DNA of 11,893 nt. Origin: QYOJ01 sp964642545 (GTDB lineage: Bacteria; Bacteroidota; Bacteroidia; Bacteroidales; FEN-979). Position 1 is the first letter of the stretch. Every line of letters begins with the position of its first letter. Below, one piece after another: positions 7,815-11,893 of this stretch. Where the stretch lies: positions 1 through 11,893 of the forward strand of contig CAZXQU010000079.1 in assembly GCA_964642545.1 (NCBI GenBank), in the 5' to 3' direction. Under the pieces are notes generated by a model. That model worked only from the letters and a program-made list of their open reading frames with translations, had not been told where the DNA came from and searched no databases. Both the position numbers and the translations under genes were made by a program.

Positions 7815-7830
7815 CCCTATTCCCATTTAT

Positions 7831-7862
7831 TTTGTTTCGTATTTTTTTTTTTGTTACTTTTA
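7831..7862 (+). promoter_or_regulatory. Promoter of the Usp-SPOR-Usp operon
   Basis: A -33 TTTG (7831-7834) is followed after exactly 20 bp by TACTTTTA (7855-7862), seven of eight matches to TAnnTTTG. The expected transcript would have a leader of about 20 nt before the ATG at 7888. The spacer contains a run of 11 T (7842-7852). Confidence 0.55.
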
Positions 7863-7887
7863 CTTCAATCATTTAACATGATGTATC

Positions 7888-8730
7888 ATGCAAGCGATCG
7901 TAGTGGCTATTGATTTCTCCAACATCTCTCTGCATGCCCTGGAGTATACAATCCCCATAGCCAATAAATTCAAGTCCAACATTTTGATGATATGGGTTGA
8001 CAAGATCAGTCCGACGGAGTCTCTCTATCCTGACACATCAAACCAGAACCGGCTCGAAGCAATAAAGCGCTTCGAAGAGATCATTAAGCAATACAGCAAG
8101 AGAATGGGGAAGGGGTTGAAGTTGGATTACAAGCTGAAAAAAGGCAAGATATATCACGAAATTGACCGCCTCGCACGACATGAGGGGGCAGGGCTTATCA
8201 TTGCAGGAACGCATGGGATCAGTGGATTTGAGGAATACTGGATAGGTAGTAACGCTTACAAAATAGTTACCTATGCGACGTCACCGGTAATTGTGGTTAG
8301 ACATGATTACATGAATCAAAAAGGGATCAACAAGATATTGGCACCGATCGACAGCAGTGTTGAAACGATTCAAAAGTTTCCTTATATTGTTAGTCTTGCC
8401 AAAATGTTCAAATCGGAAGTACATGTTTTGGCTACTCATTCTAGCCACTTGAACTCAATCCAACGGTTAGCTGAAAATTATGTTCAGCAGGCTTCCTCCT
8501 ACCTCTTTGCCAATGAGGTCCCCTTTGTCGAGGATAGCATAGTGAGTAACGATATCACAAAGGCAACACTTCAATATGCCATCAATGTTGGGGTTGACCT
8601 GATTTCCATCATGACGGAACAGGAGACTCCTTCGAATGCATTGCTTGGGTTACATGCCCAGCAGATCATCCTCCAATCGCCAATGCCCGTGCTAAGTATT
8701 CATCCAAAGGACAACTTTTGTTTGCAATAA
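7888..8730 (+). CDS. Universal stress protein, tandem UspA domains
   Basis: 280 aa made of two Usp domains (about 1-137 and 147-276). The first has the N-terminal strand AIVVAIDFS with an aspartate at position 9 and the full ATP-binding signature G-x2-G-x9-G-S (GTHGISGFEEYWIGS, residues 107-121). The second keeps the fold pattern (ILAPIDSS, MPVLSIHP) but has lost the glycine signature and carries ISIMTEQET instead. So ATP binding is expected only in the first half. Usp proteins are cytosolic and accumulate in starvation and other stresses; the exact role here is unknown. It is the first gene of an operon, 5 bp before the SPOR gene. Its paralogue is the third gene. The two nucleotide-binding segments (residues 107-127 here) share 16 of 21 residues. 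Confidence 0.93.
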   Translation: MQAIVVAIDFSNISLHALEYTIPIANKFKSNILMIWVDKISPTESLYPDTSNQNRLEAIKRFEEIIKQYSKRMGKGLKLDYKLKKGKIYHEIDRLARHEGAGLIIAGTHGISGFEEYWIGSNAYKIVTYATSPVIVVRHDYMNQKGINKILAPIDSSVETIQKFPYIVSLAKMFKSEVHVLATHSSHLNSIQRLAENYVQQASSYLFANEVPFVEDSIVSNDITKATLQYAINVGVDLISIMTEQETPSNALLGLHAQQIILQSPMPVLSIHPKDNFCLQ

Positions 8731-8735
8731 TTACT

Positions 8736-9146
8736 ATGCGAAATACATTGATCATCACCTTGTTTCTGTTGTTTTCTACAGCTGTATATGCTCAGAATTC
8801 CGTAGAGGGAAAAGTGAGGATCATTCAAGGTCCGGCTATTGAATCTCTTGTTCAAAAGCATATCCGGGTAAATGAAACGAGGGACGGCATTCCAGGTTAC
8901 AGGATTCAGATCTTTTTCGATTCGGGTGCTAACTCTAGAACAAAAGCAACGGTAGTTTGTGAGGAGTTTCGCAGGCTCTATCCCACAACAGGAATCTATC
9001 TAACTTTTATGTCACCCAATTATAAGGTGAGAGTGGGTGATTTTCGAACCCGGCTTGATGCTTTCAGGTCTCTTCAAGAGGTTCAGGTCAACTATCCCAG
9101 CGCTTATGTGGTGGCCGACCTGATCAATTTTCCAACTATTGATTAA
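8736..9146 (+). CDS. Small exported SPOR-domain protein
   Basis: 136 aa from the ATG at 8736, 5 bp after the first Usp stop. A TTG at 8718 would place extra residues before a good signal peptide and overlap the Usp gene. Residues 1-20 form a signal peptide (MRNTLIITLFLLFSTAVYAQ). Residues about 53-127 fit the SPOR domain: GYRIQIFFDSG, a central helix, YLTFMSPNYKVRVGDFRTRLDAFRSL and a final strand SAYVV. SPOR domains bind denuded peptidoglycan glycan strands, mostly at division sites, though in Bacteroidota many are only predicted. No lipobox cysteine is seen, so it should be periplasmic. Its place between two Usp genes suggests co-expression under stress. Confidence 0.85.
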   Translation: MRNTLIITLFLLFSTAVYAQNSVEGKVRIIQGPAIESLVQKHIRVNETRDGIPGYRIQIFFDSGANSRTKATVVCEEFRRLYPTTGIYLTFMSPNYKVRVGDFRTRLDAFRSLQEVQVNYPSAYVVADLINFPTID

Positions 9147-9157
9147 AAAATTATGTT

Positions 9158-10006
9158 ATGGGCAAAATTATTTCTGCAATTGATTTTTCGGACTGTTCAA
9201 TCAATGCATTCAAGCACGCTCTCTCCATTGCCAAAACATGCAAATGTGAGCTTATCCTGGTATGGATAGGAAAACCTGCCAGTCAGCAGGAAAAGTATGA
9301 GAACCCCAAGGAAGATCCCGGGGAGAGTATCAAACAGAGGTTTGAGGAGATGATTACCAAATACAAACCACAATATCCTGAAGGCAAGATCTCTTATAAA
9401 CTCAGGAAGGGAAAGGTTTACAAAGAGATAGCTGCGGAGGCCAAAACCAGCAGGGCGATGCTTGTGGTTGCAGGCACACATGGAGCTTCTGGTTTTGATG
9501 AGTTCTGGATTGGAAGCAATGCCAACAGGATTGTATCAGCCTGTGAATGTCCTGTCATTACAATCCGGGCCGGAATCAAAATTCAGCGTCCGTTGCATCG
9601 TATTGTCTTCCCAGTGGACAGTACACTGGATACACGCCAGAAAGCTACCTTCACAGGTCATCTGGCTAAACTCCACAACGCAGAGGTACATATCTTACGG
9701 CTATACAGCTCCAAGATTAAGGCTATACGGCAAAATGTCGACTTTTATGCTTCACAGGTAGCTCGCTATTTTGAACAGGAAGGGATTAAGTTCCGGGATG
9801 ATACCCTGGAGGCCACCAATCTGGCTGATGCCATGATCAACTATGCTAAAGAGGTGGATGCCAACCTTATCTCCATCATGACTGAGCAGGAGACAACGAC
9901 CTCCAATTTATGGATGGGCCCTTATGCGCAGCAGGTGGTGAATCATTCACCGATCCCGGTGCTGAGCATTCATTCAAGGGAGTTGATGACGATCGCAACG
10001 GGTTAA
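9158..10006 (+). CDS. Universal stress protein, tandem UspA domains (second paralogue)
   Basis: 282 aa with the same two-domain plan as the Usp gene at 7888. The first domain has IISAIDFS and a complete ATP signature GTHGASGFDEFWIGS (residues 106-120). The second has RIVFPVDS, ISIMTEQET and IPVLSIHS but no glycine signature. The paralogues have clearly diverged outside these motifs, so this is not a recent duplication. It begins 11 bp after the SPOR gene stop and ends the operon. A structured terminator follows directly. A stress role is known for the family; the ligand and partners here are not. Confidence 0.93.
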   Translation: MGKIISAIDFSDCSINAFKHALSIAKTCKCELILVWIGKPASQQEKYENPKEDPGESIKQRFEEMITKYKPQYPEGKISYKLRKGKVYKEIAAEAKTSRAMLVVAGTHGASGFDEFWIGSNANRIVSACECPVITIRAGIKIQRPLHRIVFPVDSTLDTRQKATFTGHLAKLHNAEVHILRLYSSKIKAIRQNVDFYASQVARYFEQEGIKFRDDTLEATNLADAMINYAKEVDANLISIMTEQETTTSNLWMGPYAQQVVNHSPIPVLSIHSRELMTIATG

Positions 10007-10009
10007 TCC

Positions 10010-10057
10010 ACCCCTAAATCCCCTAAAGGGGACTTACACTGCTTCGCAGTTAGGGGT
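10010..10057. terminator. Structured convergent terminator with three-way-junction potential
   Basis: Outer arms ACCCCTAA (10010-10017) and TTAGGGGT (10050-10057) pair over 8 bp. Inside are two smaller hairpins: TCCCC-TAAA-GGGGA (10019-10032) and ACTGC-TTC-GCAGT (10038-10050, sharing one base with the outer stem). It fills the gap between the convergent Usp and aldolase genes and touches the aldolase stop codon. No long T run follows on either strand, so bidirectional termination is probable rather than certain. Similar CCCCTAAAGGGG elements occur between genes in other Bacteroidota genomes as far as I recall. Confidence 0.55.
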
Positions 10058-11136
10058 TAATTCCTATCAATGCAGTTCAGATCTGCGAAAGCGATCTTTA
10101 GCCTCTCAACCAAAGATTCCTCACCTTCACGTAACCATGCTCGCGGGTCGTAATACTTCTTGTTGGGTTTGTCTTCCCCTTCGGGATTACCGATTTGTCC
10201 CTGGAGGTAGCCTTCATATTTCTTGTAATAGGCCAGGATACCCGCCCAGAATGCCCATTGTGTATCGGTGTCGATATTCATTTTGATCACCCCGTAAGAG
10301 ATCGCTTCGGCGATTTGTGCCGGCTCTGATCCCGACCCTCCGTGAAAGACGAAGTTTACAGGATTGGGTCCGGTCCCGAATTTTTTCTGGATATAATTCT
10401 GGGAGTTGTGCAGGATGACAGGCTCCAATTTCACATTTCCGGGTTTGTAAACACCATGAACATTTCCGAAAGAAGCAGCAATTGTAAAACGGTCGCTTAC
10501 CTGCAACAGCTGTTCATAGGCGTAGGCTACATGCTCAGGCTGGGTGTATAACTTGGAGCTGTCGATACCAGTGTTGTCTACACCATCCTCTTCTCCTCCG
10601 GTCACTCCGAGTTCGATCTCTAACGTCATACCAATTTTACTCATCCGTTCCAGATAACGTTTGCAGATTGTAATATTCTCTTCAAGTGGTTCTTCCGAAA
10701 GGTCAAGCATATGGGAACTGAAAAGAGGTTTGCCATGCCTTGCATAAAATGCTTCTCCGGCATCCAACAACCCGTCGATCCAGGGGAGAAGTTTTTTGGC
10801 GGCATGGTCGGTGTGAATGATCACTGGCACTTCATAGAGTTCAGCTACTTCATGGATATGTTGTGCTCCTGAGATTGAACCCCTGATGGCTACACGCTCG
10901 TGTTTGTTTTCCAATGATTTACCGGCATAAAAAATCCCGCCCCCGTTGGAGAATTGAATGATGACAGGGGAGTTGACAGCTTTGGCTGCTTCCAGAACAG
11001 CATTTACACTATCGGTTCCTACTACGTTCACGGCAGGAAGGGCAAAATGATTGGCCTTCGCGATCCGAAAGATCTCTTGAACACCGTCGCCGGTTACTAC
11101 CCCGGGAGATACCTTGTCGAGTACTTTTTCTGGCAT
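10057..11136 (-). CDS. fbaA: Class II fructose-1,6-bisphosphate aldolase
   Basis: 359 aa from the ATG at 11136. The longer reading to 11190 adds 18 residues that do not fit and overlaps the promoter. It follows the E. coli FbaA type closely over its whole length. Zinc ligands are H111 (in HTDH, 108-111), E175 (LEIELG), H227 (NVHGVY) and H265 (FHGGSGS); D110 is the expected catalytic aspartate. Other hallmarks are GGEEDGVDN (180-188) and NIDTDTQW (287-294). The enzyme splits fructose 1,6-bisphosphate into dihydroxyacetone phosphate and glyceraldehyde 3-phosphate in the cytosol, and works in reverse in gluconeogenesis. It appears monocistronic with its own promoter. Both the family and the subclass (IIA) are clear. 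Confidence 0.98.
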   Translation of the reverse strand: MPEKVLDKVSPGVVTGDGVQEIFRIAKANHFALPAVNVVGTDSVNAVLEAAKAVNSPVIIQFSNGGGIFYAGKSLENKHERVAIRGSISGAQHIHEVAELYEVPVIIHTDHAAKKLLPWIDGLLDAGEAFYARHGKPLFSSHMLDLSEEPLEENITICKRYLERMSKIGMTLEIELGVTGGEEDGVDNTGIDSSKLYTQPEHVAYAYEQLLQVSDRFTIAASFGNVHGVYKPGNVKLEPVILHNSQNYIQKKFGTGPNPVNFVFHGGSGSEPAQIAEAISYGVIKMNIDTDTQWAFWAGILAYYKKYEGYLQGQIGNPEGEDKPNKKYYDPRAWLREGEESLVERLKIAFADLNCIDRN

Positions 11137-11168
11137 ATGTTTTTGATTTAATGTTGCTTTTGGAAAAT

Positions 11169-11199
11169 CAAAATTAATAAAGAGATGCACATCTCCAAA
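11169..11199 (-). promoter_or_regulatory. Promoter of the aldolase gene
   Basis: On the minus strand a -33 TTTG (11196-11199) is followed after 19 bp by TAATTTTG (11169-11176), both exact matches to the Bacteroidota consensus at standard spacing. The leader to the ATG at 11136 would be about 25-30 nt. This is the best promoter in the window. Confidence 0.7.
11182..11195. promoter_or_regulatory. Dyad in the aldolase promoter spacer
   Basis: GAGATG-CA-CATCTC: two perfect 6-bp arms with a 2-bp gap, lying between the -33 and -7 elements. The position suits a repressor site, but no regulator is encoded nearby. Chance occurrence is possible. Confidence 0.35.
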
Positions 11200-11217
11200 G
11201 ATTTTTCCGATCTTTGG
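11195..11217. promoter_or_regulatory. Inverted repeat between aldolase and the divergent secreted-protein gene
   Basis: CCAAAGAT-N7-ATCTTTGG: perfect 8-bp arms. The left arm contains the aldolase -33. The right arm contains GATCTTTG (11209-11216), seven of eight matches to a plus-strand -7 element for the gene at 11242. The symmetry may be an operator, or may come partly from two promoters facing away from each other. Confidence 0.4.
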
Positions 11218-11241
11218 GGCACCAAAACCAACCTACCTTGT

Positions 11242-11893
11242 ATGAAACACCTATCCCTCTTGTCCCTGGGTATCCTATTGGGTATCTCCGGGTTAAATGC
11301 ACAAACCGAACCATTGATTCCAACTGTCGACAAAGCTGTCTATTTTGACATATCTCCCCCATTGCGGGATATGTACCATGAGGCACCCGAAAAGGTTGAC
11401 AATTCCTGGAAGGTTTATGTAGTCCCAAACCACTTTAGTGATGACGAACAGGATATCTCTGGAATGCCTTTTACTAATGACGCTGCCATGCAGGACTTTT
11501 TCGGCAGCGTACTGACCGATACCACCATCTCCAACTTCAACGGCATCGGCGCCAGCGGGTCTGTACCTCCCGATACATATGGGGAAGCTAGTCTTGACTA
11601 CTTCTTCCAGGTGGTTAATACCTCCTATGCGATATTTAACAAAACAGGTGGAATAATATTCGGACCCTATGCAACCAGTTATGTATGGTTGGGGATGCCC
11701 AATAATTCCAACAGTGGTGATGCCGTGGTACTATATGATGAGGCCGCCGACCGGTGGCTTTTTACCCAATTCTCACTTCCAAACTATCCCAGCGGTCCCT
11801 TTTATCAGATGATCGCTGTCTCTCAAACCTCTGATCCCACAGGATCGTGGTACCGCTGGCAGTATGAATTTTCGCTGATGCCCGATTACCCTA
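11242..11893 (+). CDS. Secreted protein of unknown function, N-terminal part (gene runs off the right edge)
   Basis: 217 complete codons from the ATG at 11242 with no stop. A signal peptide (about 1-21, MKHLSLLSLGILLGISGLNAQ) is followed by a mature region with GIGASGSVPPDTYGEASLD, then FFQVVNTSYAIFNKTGG, GDAVVLYDEAADRWLFTQF and QMIAVSQTSDPTGSWYRWQYEF. I recognise this run as typical of large secreted Bacteroidota proteins that often end in a T9SS sorting domain, but the C-terminus is outside the window. The VVLYDEAADRWLFTQF and IAVSQTSDPTGSW strands suggest a beta-propeller-like fold. Function is unknown. It is divergent from the aldolase, with 105 bp between the starts. It has a weak -7-like element at 11209-11216 and no clear -33. 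Confidence 0.82.
   Translation, partial: MKHLSLLSLGILLGISGLNAQTEPLIPTVDKAVYFDISPPLRDMYHEAPEKVDNSWKVYVVPNHFSDDEQDISGMPFTNDAAMQDFFGSVLTDTTISNFNGIGASGSVPPDTYGEASLDYFFQVVNTSYAIFNKTGGIIFGPYATSYVWLGMPNNSNSGDAVVLYDEAADRWLFTQFSLPNYPSGPFYQMIAVSQTSDPTGSWYRWQYEFSLMPDYP

Noticed and set aside
11148..11428. Minus-strand open frames overlapping the aldolase upstream region
   Set aside because: They run antisense through the promoter, dyads and the start of the divergent secreted-protein gene, and resemble no protein family.

Overview
The window reads as chromosomal DNA of a Bacteroidota bacterium, probably Bacteroidales or a close relative. Several lines agree. Two proteins carry type IX secretion system (T9SS) C-terminal sorting domains. 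An ECF sigma factor is followed by a membrane/outer-membrane barrel protein. Two tandem-domain universal stress proteins have the form common in this phylum. Start codons lack clear Shine-Dalgarno sequences. Several genes are preceded by the Bacteroidota-type promoter (-7 TAnnTTTG, -33 TTTG). No mobile element, tRNA, rRNA or CRISPR array is visible.

Layout: (1) 1-204, minus: N-terminal part of queG. (2) 295-3342, plus: a 1015-aa secreted multidomain protein (seven-bladed propeller, carboxypeptidase-regulatory-like, FnIII, CBM9-like, FnIII, T9SS tail). (3) 3361-4383, minus: ruvB, convergent with the previous gene. ruvB and queG point the same way and are often neighbours in this phylum, so the secreted-protein gene looks inserted between them. 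(4) 4496-7681, plus: a tight three-gene operon of ECF sigma factor, a protein with a cytosolic anti-sigma-like head, one inner-membrane helix, a repeat linker and a C-terminal outer-membrane beta-barrel, and a secreted PKD/T9SS protein whose start overlaps the preceding stop (ATGA). An intrinsic terminator follows at 7791-7814. (5) 7888-10006, plus: Usp, SPOR-domain protein, Usp, driven by a likely promoter with an 11-T spacer tract. (6) 10010-10057: structured convergent terminator. (7) 10057-11136, minus: class II fructose-bisphosphate aldolase with a clear promoter and two dyads. (8) 11242 to the end, plus: 5' part of a divergent gene for another secreted protein.

How they may work together: the sigma operon looks like an envelope-sensing unit, in which one polypeptide could link the outer membrane to a cytosolic sigma factor and a surface protein is co-expressed. 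The Usp-SPOR-Usp operon looks like a stress or energy-state module with an envelope component. QueG, RuvB and aldolase are housekeeping. The strongest leads are the one-piece sigma regulator/barrel, the Usp-SPOR-Usp operon with its poly-T promoter, and the dyads in the aldolase promoter. All functional links are inference from sequence alone.
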